In this document: piece after piece, positions 24,741-34,650 of the stretch
Numbering within the stretch: the first letter of the stretch is position 1
How the letters are laid out: every line of letters begins with the position of its first letter
From: Variovorax ginsengisoli
GTDB lineage: Bacteria > Pseudomonadota > Gammaproteobacteria > Burkholderiales > Burkholderiaceae_C
Reading direction: 5' to 3'
Length of the DNA: 64,000 bases
NCBI RefSeq assembly: GCF_030486595.1
Contig: NZ_JAUJZH010000021.1
Location: 1 to 64,000 of the forward strand
Notes under the pieces: generated by a model
The model's input: only the letters and a program-made list of their open reading frames with translations
Database searches by the model: none
What the model was told of the DNA's origin: nothing
Made by a program: the position numbers and the translations under genes

Positions 24741-25074
24741 AAGCACAACAAACCCCGGAACCACACCAGGTGCTGTCGCGGATCGCGTCTCCCAACTGGG
24801 GCAGCGGATCCGATCTGCGCGAACCCGCCGGAAGTTGCGTAGGGAGGATCTGGCGCAGCGCGCAGGTGTGTCGAGATCGACGCTCGAGGCGATTGAACGA
24901 GGTGAGCTCACCACCGGCATCGGCGCCTACGTCAGGGCTCTTTGGGCTATGGGGCTCGACCAAGAGTTGGACCTGATTGCCGACCCTGGGCTCGATCGTG
25001 ATGGTCTGGCGCTCGAGTTGTCGGCGGTCACCAAGCGCGTGCGCGTGCAATCGAAGGTCGACAATGACTTCTAG
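24736..25074 (+). CDS. hipB: HipB-like antitoxin, XRE family
   Basis: 112 residues with a central helix-turn-helix (RIRSARTRRKLRREDLAQRAGVSRSTLEAIERGE). ATG 24736 is chosen because an ATG at 24727 overlaps the -10 box. It overlaps the HipA start by 11 bases. In known HipBA systems HipB neutralises HipA by binding it and represses the operon. The operator at 24701-24740 fits that role. Confidence 0.85.
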   Translation: MASTTNPGTTPGAVADRVSQLGQRIRSARTRRKLRREDLAQRAGVSRSTLEAIERGELTTGIGAYVRALWAMGLDQELDLIADPGLDRDGLALELSAVTKRVRVQSKVDNDF

Positions 25075-26416
25075 GGCGCTGACCAACCAAGCTTTCGTCT
25101 GGATCTACATGCCCGGGGATAGCGAGCCCACGGTGTGCGGTCGGTTCACGAATGAGAGGACCGCGGCCGGTATGGTTGGAAAGTTCGTCTACGCGAAGTC
25201 CTATCTCGCGCTCGAGCACAAGCTCGCGATTGATCCAATCACGCTGCCGCTGAGCCCCAGGGAATACACGACCACGCAGCAACTCGGGTTCTTCGGGGTG
25301 TTCGCGGACTCGTCTCCGGACAGCTGGGGGAGGGGCGTGATCGAGCTCATGTACGGAAAGCCAGATTCGCCGGTCGGTTACCTGTTGCGCTCGCAAGATG
25401 ACCGCGTAGGCAATCTTGGATTCAGCGTATCGGCCGAAAAGCCACCGGTGCAGCGTCCCCTGCCAAGCCGAGAAATCCTGTCATCGGCAGTTGGGGTGCT
25501 CGCCGGGATCGAGAGGGGACAGAAGGAAGAGCCCGCCCTCGAACACTGGGTGCGTCCTAACACGGCGATGGGCGGAGCCCGTCCGAAGTTGACGATTGCA
25601 GACGACAACTACCAATGGATCGCAAAATTCCCGTCGCGTCTCGACGACCCTGAGGTGTCCATTGCACGACTGGAGCACGCCACCCACGCATTGGCGAAGC
25701 TCTGCGGCATCGATACGGTGCATTCAGAGGTCCATTCGGTGGACGGTCATGACATCCTTCTGGTCCGGCGGTTCGACCGCACCGCGCTGAAGAATGGCGG
25801 CGTGACGACCTGGGGCCGGAACGCGTTCGTGAGCGCGCGAACAGTGCTGTACTCGTCCCCGGTGAATGACTATTCCGAGAGCGGAAGCTACGCGAACGTG
25901 GCCCGAGACATGATCCGATGGAGCACTAAGCCTGGCTCCGACAAGCCGGAACTCTTCCGTCGGATGGTCTTCAATTGCCTGGTGTCAAACAGTGACGATC
26001 ACGAGCGCAATCATGGCTTCGTTGGAGATGATCTTGCCGTTGGCTACCGGCTCTCGAGCGCCTACGACATGGTTCCGCGTGTACCAACCACCCGTCGCCG
26101 CGTGCAGGCAATGCTTGTAGGGAAGACCGCCGCACCCACGCGCGAGAACATACTGAGCAACGTCGAGCCGTACGGCTTAACCCCGAAGGCGGCCGCGGAG
26201 ATCTACGATCACATCCAGACGACGGTCCGCCAGAACTGGCGCAAGTGCTTCGATCAGAGCGGTCTCGATGAGAGGGCAATGGACAAGCTTGCAAGCTGCT
26301 TCCCTTCGACACTGAAGGAGGCGTTGCGGAGCGCTCCCCGGAGTGTGGTGGAGTCGGACGATTCGAAGGTGCATGACGAATATCGGCGTCCGGGCCCCAG
26401 GACCCCATCGCAATAG
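25064..26416 (+). CDS. hipA: HipA-like serine/threonine kinase toxin
   Basis: 450 residues. Family marks are the ATP-binding loop and lysine region GGARPKLTI and WIAKFPS, the catalytic loop NCLVSNSDDHERNHGF, and the DFG-like SAYDMVP. HipA kinases phosphorylate a glutamyl-tRNA synthetase or another target and arrest growth. Here the pair probably stabilises the element or acts as a defence module. The kinase motifs look intact. Start is the ATG overlapping the end of hipB. Confidence 0.9.
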   Translation: MTSRALTNQAFVWIYMPGDSEPTVCGRFTNERTAAGMVGKFVYAKSYLALEHKLAIDPITLPLSPREYTTTQQLGFFGVFADSSPDSWGRGVIELMYGKPDSPVGYLLRSQDDRVGNLGFSVSAEKPPVQRPLPSREILSSAVGVLAGIERGQKEEPALEHWVRPNTAMGGARPKLTIADDNYQWIAKFPSRLDDPEVSIARLEHATHALAKLCGIDTVHSEVHSVDGHDILLVRRFDRTALKNGGVTTWGRNAFVSARTVLYSSPVNDYSESGSYANVARDMIRWSTKPGSDKPELFRRMVFNCLVSNSDDHERNHGFVGDDLAVGYRLSSAYDMVPRVPTTRRRVQAMLVGKTAAPTRENILSNVEPYGLTPKAAAEIYDHIQTTVRQNWRKCFDQSGLDERAMDKLASCFPSTLKEALRSAPRSVVESDDSKVHDEYRRPGPRTPSQ

Positions 26417-26504
26417 GCTCCACGACAGGGCCACGGCGCAACCACAAAACCGCGAGGTCGCGGGAATTCATTCATCCGTCGTGATCTGAGTCTCCCTCGA
26501 TATC

Positions 26505-27041
26505 TTGAATCGGCACAACGACCGATTCAAGTTGAACCAACCCGCCGCACAGGACGCACAACAAGCGTCGACCACCTCCACGATCGAGGCACGCATCGCC
26601 GCGATCGCCGAGTTTCACCCCCTGGCCGCCGCGGCCATGCGAGTGATCGACGGCCTGATGGACTCGGAATCGCCCACGGTCATGGGCTGGAGCTCGGGCA
26701 AGGACTCGTCGGTGCTGGTGAGACTGGTGTTGACCGTAGCGGTCGAGCGCAGGAAGGCGGGCCTGCCGGTGCCTCCGATGCTGGTCGTTCACACCGACAC
26801 CGGCGTCGAGTCTCCCGCGGTGAGGATCCTGGCGGACGGTGAGTTGGCGAAGATGGGCGAGTTCGCGCGCGCCAATGGTCTGCCGCTACAGATTCGAGTC
26901 GGGAAACCCAGCCTCTACACCTCGTGGCCTGTGCGCGTGATCGGCGGCCGTGCCCTGCCTTCATTCCCAACCGGAAAAGAAGACTGCTCGAAGCTATGTA
27001 GTCAAGCTCTCTTTTTGCATTTTGAGCAGGGTAGCCACTAG
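26505..27041 (+). pseudogene. PAPS-reductase/DndC-like protein, truncated
   Basis: 178 residues from a TTG. The PP-loop ATP site GWSSGKDSSV and HTDTGVESPAV match the phosphoadenosine-phosphosulfate reductase fold, as used by DndC-like proteins of phosphorothioate systems. Similarity stops at GKEDCSKL near 26995, where a Trp/Lys-rich continuation with further Cys is expected; the frame then runs 15 residues into unrelated sequence. The 3' part was probably lost when the IS21 element at 27.2 kb arrived. No dndB/D/E neighbours are visible. Confidence 0.65.
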
Positions 27042-27330
27042 AAGATGGCGGGCACCCACTTCTTATTTGTGGATACCCAAATTTGGGTCAACGATTGTGG
27101 ATAACTCGCGTCTATAGGAGCGCGTCTGGTTGCGGGACTCCCCGAAGCCGCCCCAACAGGGGGATGGCCGCACCTCAAGAGAACAGATTGTTGGCGCCGA
27201 CCGGAAACTGAGCCAGTTCTGCGGGTAGCGCCGAAGTAAAAGTGAGCCAGGTGTTCAACCTACCCTGCTGTTTATTTAAGCAGTGGGGTTCGAGGAGTGA
27301 TCACCATGGACGTGATTGGCAGGATGAAGT

Positions 27331-28480
27331 TGACCCGATTTCGCGGACACCCGATCCTTATGGATGAAGGAGTTCTGACGTCTCCCCCTTATCCGGTCAG
27401 TTCTAAACTGGAGCTGGGCGGTTTTCGGCTTGTTGATCTGACCTCTTTTTGACGAACTCACTGGGGGTCAGGTGGCCAAGTGATCCTTGTGGGCGGTGAT
27501 GGTTGTAGTCATGCTGCCATGCCTTCAACTTCTCGCGCGCGTCCTGCATCGTAATGAACTCGTTGACGTTCAGGGACTCGTCGCGTAACCGACCGTTGAA
27601 CGACTCGATCAGCCCGTTGTCCGTGGGCTTGCCGGGGCGCGTGTAGTCGAGCTTCACGCAACGCCGTCAGGCCCATTCGTCGAGCGCTTCGGAGTGAACT
27701 CGGTGCCGTTGTCCGCCGTGATCGCCTTGGGCCATCCACGCTGCTGCGCGGCCTCGTCCAGGGCCTTCCCGACGCATTGCCCGTGAGACAGAAGTTGGCC
27801 TCTAGAGACACGCTCTCGCGACTCCATTGATCGATCACCGTGAGCACACGGAATGCCCAGCCATCGAGCATCTGGTCGTGGACAAAGTCCATGCTCCAGT
27901 GCTGATTCGGCTCGGTCGCGGGCACCGGTCGACCGCGCTGCAGGCTGATGCGCTTGCGGCGGTTGACCTTCATGCGCAACTGCAGCCCTTCCAGCCGGTA
28001 CAGGCGATAGACCCGCTTCTTGCCCACCGACCAGCCCTCGCGTTTGAGCATGACCAGGACGCGCAGATACCCGAATCGCGGTCGGTCCATGGCGATCTCC
28101 CGAATGCGCAACCGCAACGCACTTTGATCGCGCGCCTCGCTCTTCTGATACCAGACCGAGGGCCTCAGCAGCGCCAATCGACACGACCTGCGCACATTCA
28201 CTTTGAAGCGCTCCTGCATCCAGGCTGCCAGCTCACGCCGTTGGTAGTCTTCAGAGCTTTTTTCGGACGACCTCCTGCAGGATCTGCTTGTCCAGTGTCA
28301 GGTCCGCCACGATGCGCTTCAGCCTGGTGTCCTCGTCCTCGAGCATCTTCAAGCGCTTGAGCTCGGTCACGCCCAAGTCACCGAACTTCTTCTTCCAGGT
28401 GTAGTACGTCGCCTCAGACACGCCAATCTGGCGGCACACATCGACCACCGGCGTACCCGACTCGGCCAGCCGCAACGACG
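27331..28480 (-). pseudogene. IS3-family (IS407-like) transposase OrfAB remnant
   Basis: OrfA (28251-28475) keeps the helix-turn-helix VCRQIGVSEATYYTWKKKFG but lacks its first ~15 residues. OrfB (28219 leftward) has the HTH_21 and integrase core: PNQHWSMDFVHDQM (first Asp), ADNGTEF (second Asp) and IESFNGRLRDE (Glu). The frame breaks after NGTEFTPK and a TGA follows in DEWA, so the enzyme is inactive. A TGACCCG-type terminus starts at 27331. The right end was removed by the neighbouring fragment. Confidence 0.75.
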
Positions 28481-28490
28481 TCAGTCCGAT

Positions 28491-28727
28491 ATGCCTACAC
28501 CGAAGCCTCCGTACCCGGCGGAGTTCCGCCGACAGATGGTCGAACTGGTCCAGGCGGCCCGCACGCCGTCACAGCTCGCGCGTGAGTTCGGCTGCACTGC
28601 CCAGAGCATCTCGACTTGGGTGGCGCAAGCCGCCGCTGACAGTGGCAAGCCCGTACGCGGCAAGGATGTCTTGAGCAGCGTCGAGCGCGATGAGCTCGTG
28701 CGGCTGCGCCGAGAAAACCGGCAGCCC
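28491..28727 (+). pseudogene. OrfA fragment of a second IS3-family element
   Basis: MPTPKPPYPAEFRRQMVELVQAARTPSQLAREFGCTAQSISTWVAQ is the N-terminus of an IS3-group OrfA. It runs to RRENRQ and is then fused in frame to an istA segment at about 28728. No OrfB follows. The fusion frame is open to 29519 but is a rearrangement product. Confidence 0.65.
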
Positions 28728-29714
28728 AAGCACGAACGACGCACGGCACGTGCGCTGCACGCCGAGATCAGGGCGGCGGGCTACGGCGGCGGGTACTCGG
28801 CCGTCACCGACTTCGTTCGGGCCTGGCGCCAGGGCGAGGGGCAGGCAGTCAACGTCACGGCGTTCGTGCCGCTGAACTTCGAGCTCGGCGAGGCATTCCA
28901 GTTCGATTGGAGCGAAGAAGGCCTGGTCGTCGGTGGCATCTACTACCGCATGCAGGTGTCGCACCTGAAGCTGTGCGCGAGCCGTGCGTTCTGGCTGGTG
29001 GCATACCCGAGCCAAGGCCACGAGATGCTGTTCGACGCCCACACGAGGTCGTTCGCAGCGTTGAGCGGTGTGGCGCTCGGTTCAGTACCAGATGACATCG
29101 GCGCGCTTCCCCGTGCACCGGGATCTGGCGGGCTTCGACTTCGATGCCTCGGTGGTCGACCAGAAGCTGATCCAACAGCTCGCAACGCTGGAGTTCACCG
29201 AGGCCGCGCACAACGCCGTGTTGGTCGGCGGACCGGGTACGGGCAAGACGCATCTGGCGACGGCTCCGGGCGTGTCGGGCATCACGCGCCGAGGCAAGCG
29301 TGTGCGGTTCTACTCGACAGTCGACCTGGTCAATGCACTGGAGCAAGAGAAGGCCCAGGGCAAGGCCGGGCGCATCGCCAGCGGCCTGCTGCGCATGGAC
29401 ATGGTGATCCTGGACGAGTTGGGTTACCTGCCGTTCAGCCAGGCCGGCGGCGCGCTGCTGTTCCATCTGCTCTCAAAGCTGTACGAACACACCAGCGTGG
29501 TGATCACCACCAACCTTGACTTCGCCGAATGGTCGACGGTGTTCGGAGATGCAAAGATGACGACCGCCTCACTCACCACTGCCACATCGTAGAGACCGGC
29601 AACGAAAGCCATCGCTTCCTTCACAGCAGCGCCACAGCGAAGAAGCGTATCAAGGCCAGGGAACAGGCCCGCATGGGCGGCGTCAAAGCCGATCCAACTG
29701 ACGTCACCGACTGA
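28728..29714 (+). pseudogene. istB: IS21-family istA segment joined to a frameshifted istB
   Basis: istA residues from RRTARALHAEIRAAGYGGGYS through FQFDWSEEGLVVGG (a catalytic Asp) to HTRSFAALSGV are present. The remaining half of istA is deleted. istB starts within, with FPVHRDLAGFDFD, Walker A GGPGTGKTHLA and Walker B MVILDELGYLPFS. Near 29575 the frame shifts; the true C-terminus RLTHHCHIVETGNESHRF is read in another frame to 29714. IstB is the AAA+ helper ATPase of IS21 transposition; this copy is not functional. Confidence 0.75.
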
Positions 29715-29722
29715 CGGCCGCC

Positions 29723-29771
29723 GCGCGTGGCAAGGCGCTGCGGGCTACGCCCTTCGCGCCTTGCCACGCGC
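29723..29771. terminator. 15-bp perfect hairpin after istB
   Basis: GCGCGTGGCAAGGCG (29723-29737) pairs exactly with 29757-29771 across a 19-base loop. It lies 9 bases after the istB C-terminus. It is probably the terminator of the IS21 operon, though there is no T run. Confidence 0.5.
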
Positions 29772-30190
29772 ATCCATCACCCGATCAGGAGGTCAACGAA
29801 CAAGGTAGGACATACACTTATCCACAGCCGGCCAACACAAGGTCGGCTTCCACCCCTGGCTCGCGATTCGATCGGCGCGGTGGCTCACTTCTACTTCGGC
29901 GCGGACAGATCACCGGCTCGCCGCGGTCCACGTGGCTTTCAGTAGGCTCCTTTTCGCGAACGCCTGCTTTCTGGTGCTGCGCAACTTTCCCGCAAGGTAG
30001 AGCTCATCAAGCTCTCAGCAGCGCGCCATTAATGGGTAGGTCGCAGCTTGCGTCCAGTTCCAGAAGACAAGAGGATCTGCAACCTAGGCCCGCGCAGTAT
30101 TGGCGGAATCGTGGAAAATGGCGCGGCCAGCACATGCAATTCATCTTCGACGGGCTTGGCGCAAGGGAACGACTAAACGTGGCCGAAACG

Positions 30191-30982
30191 ATGATCCAGT
30201 CCGCTGCCGGAACGAACAAGGGAACCCTGCGCGTTCTGCAGGTGCTCTCGCTCTTCAGCCAGCAACCGGTTTGGGGCGTCACGCAGATCAGTAAGAAGCT
30301 TGAATGCTCCAAAAACACGGCCTTCCAGGCGCTGGACACTCTGCTGAAGGAAGGTCTGCTCGTCAGGGACACAACAGGCAGCCGCTACCAGCTGAGCCAC
30401 AAGGTTCTCTCCTATGCCCGTGGGATGGAAGCCGTGGACATTCGCTCGCTCTCCAGCCCCTATGTCCATGCCATCCAGCGGCTCACCGGCGAGAGCGTGT
30501 TCCTGAGTATTCTGGTCGGGCGACGCAACGTCTGCATCGAAAGCGTTCAGGGCAAGGGCGTTACCGTCGGCTATTCACCGTTGAGCCAGCCCCTGCCTTT
30601 GCATGCAGGCGCCGGCTCGCGCCTGTTGCTTGCCTACCTTGATGATTCGGAGATCGAGCAGTACATCAGGCTCGAATCTCCGTTGCGTAAATTCACACCC
30701 ACGACCATCAGCGATCCCAAGGCGCTGTGGGCGGAGATCGCGTTGATTCGTTCGCGCGGCTACGCTTGCGGCTACGAGGATTTTTCGACAGGCGCCACCT
30801 ATCTGTCGTTTCCGGTTTTCGGACCGATGAATCGCCCGCTGGCAGCCATTACCGTAGGCGGACCAATTTTCAGATTCACGCAGGCTGTTGCGGATTCATA
30901 TATTCCTGAGATCCGGAACATTCTCGCGGACCTCAATCAGCACAGCCGAATGATGCCCGCGGTGCCTCTCATCCGGCTCTGA
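30191..30982 (+). CDS. IclR-family transcriptional regulator
   Basis: 263 residues from ATG 30191; ATG 30134 is an alternative. The N-terminal winged helix (GTLRVLQVLSLFSQQPVWGVTQISKKLECSKNTAFQALDTLL) is followed by the IclR effector domain (LPLHAGAGSRLLLAYL, and GYACGYEDFSTGATYLSFPVF). It is the first intact gene after the IS21 relic, and converges with the IclR gene at 30969-31757, overlapping it by 14 bases. It probably senses an aromatic or carboxylic intermediate of the neighbouring pathway. Confidence 0.88.
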   Translation: MIQSAAGTNKGTLRVLQVLSLFSQQPVWGVTQISKKLECSKNTAFQALDTLLKEGLLVRDTTGSRYQLSHKVLSYARGMEAVDIRSLSSPYVHAIQRLTGESVFLSILVGRRNVCIESVQGKGVTVGYSPLSQPLPLHAGAGSRLLLAYLDDSEIEQYIRLESPLRKFTPTTISDPKALWAEIALIRSRGYACGYEDFSTGATYLSFPVFGPMNRPLAAITVGGPIFRFTQAVADSYIPEIRNILADLNQHSRMMPAVPLIRL

Positions 30983-31757
30983 GGGACAAGTCGGGGCCCA
31001 GCTCAATCCGCGTGTGCTCGACGTGCGCATAGTGCGACTGCAGCAGCTCACTATCCCCCTCGAGGCGCCGCTGAAGCTCCAAAAAGACGGCTTGCAATGG
31101 TGGGGTAAGGAAGGTGCTCTGTTCAGCAGTCACGCCCTCGAGAACCACACACGCGAGAGGCTTTGAGGCGCTGTCCAACAGCGCCACGCCGAGGTCATGG
31201 CCCCCCTGCTCGAGCGTACTTTCTTCCCACGCATGACCTCGAGATCGAATCTCCTCGAGCCTCGCTTCGATACTTTCGCGGCTTGAATCCGACGGCATCA
31301 AGCTGCTCTCCAGAAGATCGCAGTGGGCGAGCATCGCGAGTCCGGCCGCCCCCTCCGAGAGAAGACGCGCCTCACCGAGCGCATTCACGTTGATGACCGA
31401 ATTGGTCCCGGCGATGAACGCAACGCGAACCGCATACCTCCCCAATCGCACGAACAGCGACGTGCTCACGCCGGACACAGTCACGAGTTGCTGCAGATAA
31501 GGCAACGCCGCATCGCGGATTGGGAACTGCGACATGAAGGCGTAGGCCAGTACTTGAGCAGCGTTGCCAAGTTCGAAGCGTGCGGCACCGTTCACTCGTC
31601 GTGCGAACCCCGCAGCCTCGAGCGTCGCGATGGCTCGACTGGCGCTGGTCAGTGGCAACCTGGCGGTGTGCGCGAGTTCGCTAGCGCTCTTGGGTTCGGC
31701 GGCCGCAGCCAGCGCGTGCAACACGCTGAAAACCCCCTCGGCAGATTTGACGCTCAC
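30969..31757 (-). CDS. IclR-family transcriptional regulator
   Basis: 262 residues from a GTG. The winged helix is SAEGVFSVLHALAAAAEPKSASELAHTARLPLTSASRAIATLEAAGF and the ligand domain contains NALGEARLLSEGAAGLAMLAH and SRGHAWEESTLEQGGHDLGVALLD. It is divergent from the transporter operon starting at 31937, with 179 bp between, so it is the natural candidate regulator of the liv-type genes. Confidence 0.88.
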   Translation of the reverse strand: MSVKSAEGVFSVLHALAAAAEPKSASELAHTARLPLTSASRAIATLEAAGFARRVNGAARFELGNAAQVLAYAFMSQFPIRDAALPYLQQLVTVSGVSTSLFVRLGRYAVRVAFIAGTNSVINVNALGEARLLSEGAAGLAMLAHCDLLESSLMPSDSSRESIEARLEEIRSRGHAWEESTLEQGGHDLGVALLDSASKPLACVVLEGVTAEQSTFLTPPLQAVFLELQRRLEGDSELLQSHYAHVEHTRIELGPDLSLRAG

Positions 31758-31936
31758 TTTGACTTTCCCGGATCACTTAAAGCAAATCCCACATTGTGAG
31801 CACCGTACCCAATCATATCTCAACAGGCGGACACTCGGCAACCGGGAAGACGCGATTCAATTTGCTGAAAGTGTCTCATAAAATAGAGTTGTCCCCAAAT
31901 TAGATAACAACGTAGATTCAATCCACAGGAGCCAAC

Positions 31937-33148
31937 ATGACCCTTTCGCGCCGTTCCTTTAGCTTTTTCTCAGCGCTCACGGCGGCCCAAGCCGCCGCTC
32001 CACTGGCGTTTGCGCAGGCGCCAAAGCTCAAGATCGGCGTCCTGACCGACATGTCCGGGGCCTTGTCGTCCGTATTGGGCAAGGGCTCGGTCGATGGCGC
32101 GCGAATGGCAATCGAGGATTTCGGATCGACCGTTGCCGGTATGCCGGTTGAACTCGTCTTCGCTGACCACCAAAACAAGCCTGACGTTGGCGCCGCCATT
32201 GCGCGGCGCTGGTTCGACGAGGAGCAAGTCGACATGCTGTTGGACCTTGGCAATTCCGCGGTTGCGATCGCCTGTCAGACGATCGCGAAGGACAAGAACA
32301 AGATCATCATCGTCACGGGCGCGTCGAGCTCAGACATCACGAACAAGTTCTGCAACAGCCACTCGTTCCACTGGGGATACGACACCTACATGCAGAGCGC
32401 CGCCCTGGCGGGCAATATGACGAAGGGCGGTGACAACAGCTGGTTCTTCCTCAGCGCGGACTATGCGTATGGCCAAGCGCTCGAGGCCGATGCTCGAAAG
32501 AAGGTCCTCGAAGCTGGAGGCAAGGTGCTGGGTGGCGTGAAGCACCCCGCCAACACGATGGACATGTCCTCGTTCCTTCTCCAGGCGCAAAGCTCTGGCG
32601 CCAAGGTGATTGGCCTCGCAACGACGGGCGAGGACATGGAGCGCATCGTCAAACAGGGCCAGGAGTTCGGAATCTGGCGCAAGCAGAAGGCCGCCTCTTT
32701 TGGCATGCAGCTCTACTACATCCCGGGCATTGGCCCCGCCAACATGCAAGGGATGGTCCATAACAGCATCTACTACTGGGACCGGGACGACAAGACGCGC
32801 GACCTGGCCCAGCGCTTCTTGAAGCGAAACGGAAAGCCGCCCGCCGAGACGCATGCCGTCAACTACAGTGCGGTGACCCAATATCTCAAGGCGGTCAAGG
32901 CCGCCGGCACGAAGGAGACCGGTGCGGTCCTAAAAGCGCTGCATTCGATGCCCGTCGAGGACTTGGTAACACGCAATGGCAAGGTCCGCGCCGACGGGCG
33001 GCTGATCCGTCCCACGCATCTTGTTGAAGTGAAGAGTCCCGGTGAGATCAAAGGCCAGTGGGACTTGCTCAAGGTCGTTGCCGAGATTCCGGGTGACCAG
33101 GCGTTCCGTCCCCCCGGCGAAAGCGTCTGCACGCTGCTCAAGACTTGA
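31937..33148 (+). CDS. Branched-chain amino acid-type ABC transporter substrate-binding protein
   Basis: 403 residues. Signal peptide (RRSFSFFSALTAAQAAAPLAFAQ) precedes a Peripla_BP_6 domain: KIGVLTDMSGALSSVLGKGSVDGARMAIEDFG and DLGNSAVAIACQTIAKDKNKIIIVTGA. It binds the substrate in the periplasm for the permease encoded downstream. In Burkholderiales such LivK-like proteins often bind aromatic or other carboxylates rather than amino acids. A CAGGAG ribosome-binding site precedes the ATG. It heads the operon. Confidence 0.9.
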   Translation: MTLSRRSFSFFSALTAAQAAAPLAFAQAPKLKIGVLTDMSGALSSVLGKGSVDGARMAIEDFGSTVAGMPVELVFADHQNKPDVGAAIARRWFDEEQVDMLLDLGNSAVAIACQTIAKDKNKIIIVTGASSSDITNKFCNSHSFHWGYDTYMQSAALAGNMTKGGDNSWFFLSADYAYGQALEADARKKVLEAGGKVLGGVKHPANTMDMSSFLLQAQSSGAKVIGLATTGEDMERIVKQGQEFGIWRKQKAASFGMQLYYIPGIGPANMQGMVHNSIYYWDRDDKTRDLAQRFLKRNGKPPAETHAVNYSAVTQYLKAVKAAGTKETGAVLKALHSMPVEDLVTRNGKVRADGRLIRPTHLVEVKSPGEIKGQWDLLKVVAEIPGDQAFRPPGESVCTLLKT

Positions 33149-33166
33149 AGCGCGCAAAACACATCC

Positions 33167-33949
33167 ATGGGCAACGCACCACAGACGGCCAACGAGGATT
33201 TCATCCTCCGTGCTAGCAAACTTACTAAGACTTTTCGTGGCTTCACGGCCGTCAACGAGGTCGACATCAATGTGCGGCGCGGACACATCCATGCCGTCAT
33301 CGGCCCGAATGGCGCAGGAAAGACAACCTGCTTCAACCTGTTGACCAAATTCCTCCAGCCCACAGGTGGCACGATCCACTTCGATGGCATTGACATCACA
33401 CGTCGGGCGCCGGCGGACATTGCGCGCCTGGGGCTCGTGCGGTCATTCCAGATCTCGGCCGTCTTCCCGCAGCTGACAGCCCTGAAGAATGTGCGCGTGG
33501 CACTGCAACGCCGTACACGGGGCGATTCCTTCGACTTCTGGCGTGCCGAGCGATGCCTGTCGGCACTGGAGGATGAAGCCATGAGCCTGCTTGAAGCCTT
33601 CGGGCTCAGCGCATTCTCGGGCGTTCCGGCGGCTGAGCTGGCCTACGGCCGCAAACGTGCGCTCGAGTTGGCGACCACGATAGCTGTCAACCCGAGGATG
33701 CTGCTGCTCGACGAGCCGATGGCTGGCCTGGGGCGCGAGGACATCGAGAGGGTGGCGGAGATCATCCGGCGCATCGCGCGCGGGCGAACGGTTCTGATGG
33801 TGGAACACAACCTGTCCGTCGTCTCGCGCTTGTCGGATCACATCACGGTTCTCGCCCGGGGCGAGGTGCTCGCGCACGGCGACTACGCCACGGTGTCGAA
33901 CGACGAACGCGTGATTGAAGCCTACCTGGGGTCCGCTGCCCATGTCTGA
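33167..33949 (+). CDS. livG: ABC transporter ATP-binding protein, LivG-like
   Basis: 260 residues. Walker A GPNGAGKTT, Walker B with RMLLLDEPMAGLG, and the H-loop MVEHNLSVVSRLSDH are intact. The signature is LAYGRKRALELA in place of the LSYG-Q-R form usual for LivG. It energises the uptake system. It overlaps livF by 8 bases, so translation is coupled. Confidence 0.9.
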   Translation: MGNAPQTANEDFILRASKLTKTFRGFTAVNEVDINVRRGHIHAVIGPNGAGKTTCFNLLTKFLQPTGGTIHFDGIDITRRAPADIARLGLVRSFQISAVFPQLTALKNVRVALQRRTRGDSFDFWRAERCLSALEDEAMSLLEAFGLSAFSGVPAAELAYGRKRALELATTIAVNPRMLLLDEPMAGLGREDIERVAEIIRRIARGRTVLMVEHNLSVVSRLSDHITVLARGEVLAHGDYATVSNDERVIEAYLGSAAHV

Positions 33950-34649
33950 CAACAACGTGCTAAAGATCGAGAAGCTCCACGCCTGGTACGGCGAATCCCA
34001 TGTGCTGCAGGGCATCGGCATTCGCGTCGGGCAAGGCGAGCTGGTGACCTTGCTGGGTCGAAATGGTGCCGGCAAAACGACGACGATGAAATGCATCATG
34101 GGCCTGGTCGCACATCGCACAGGCTCGATCGTCATTGATGGCGTCGAGACGATCGCATTGCCTTCGCGCAAGATCGCCCGCATCGGTCTTGGCTATGTGC
34201 CCGAAGAACGCGGCATCTATTCGAGCATGAACGTGCGAGAGAACCTCCTGCTGCCGCCAGTGATCGCCGAAGGCGGCATGAAGCTCGAAGAGATCTTCGA
34301 GCTGTTTCCGAACTTAAGGGCACGCCTGGACAGCCAGGGAACCAAGCTCTCAGGCGGCGAGCAGCAAATGTTGGCAATCGCCCGCGTCCTTCGTACAGGC
34401 GCCAAGATCCTCCTCCTCGACGAACCAACCGAAGGGCTTGCTCCGGTGATCATCGAGCAGATCCATGGCTTGATTCAACGCCTGAAGGCGCGAGGGTTCA
34501 CGATCATTCTGGTCGAGCAGAACTTTCGCTTTGCCACGACGCTGGCCGACCGTCACTACATCGTTGAGCAGGGCGCCATCGTCGACGAGTTTGACAACGC
34601 CGAGCTCCTGCGCGACGAGCAACGAGTGCTTCGCTATCTTGGGGTCTGA
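33942..34649 (+). CDS. livF: ABC transporter ATP-binding protein, LivF-like
   Basis: 235 residues. Walker A GRNGAGKTTT, Q-loop region, signature LSGGEQQMLAIARVL, Walker B ILLLDEPTEGLAP and H-loop LVEQNFRFA are intact. ATG 33942 overlaps the livG stop. It is the second ATPase of the same transporter. Confidence 0.9.
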   Translation: MSDNNVLKIEKLHAWYGESHVLQGIGIRVGQGELVTLLGRNGAGKTTTMKCIMGLVAHRTGSIVIDGVETIALPSRKIARIGLGYVPEERGIYSSMNVRENLLLPPVIAEGGMKLEEIFELFPNLRARLDSQGTKLSGGEQQMLAIARVLRTGAKILLLDEPTEGLAPVIIEQIHGLIQRLKARGFTIILVEQNFRFATTLADRHYIVEQGAIVDEFDNAELLRDEQRVLRYLGV

Positions 34650-34650
34650 A

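Larger units (their letters stand above)
27197..29952. mobile_element. IS21-family element, interrupted and internally deleted
   Basis: A 21-bp terminal repeat at 27229-27249 is matched in inverted orientation, 20 of 21 bases, at 29881-29901. Both lie near element ends with the multiple-repeat style of IS21. An istA start (MDVIGRMK) at 27306 is cut at about 27331 by an IS3-family insert. istA resumes at 28728, and is fused to istB near 29075 by deletion. A 15-bp hairpin follows istB. The element borders the left side of the catabolic island. Confidence 0.7.

Noticed and set aside
28491-29519. Apparent 342-residue protein
   Set aside because: It is a chimera of an IS3 OrfA, an istA segment and out-of-frame istB produced by rearrangement, not a real gene.
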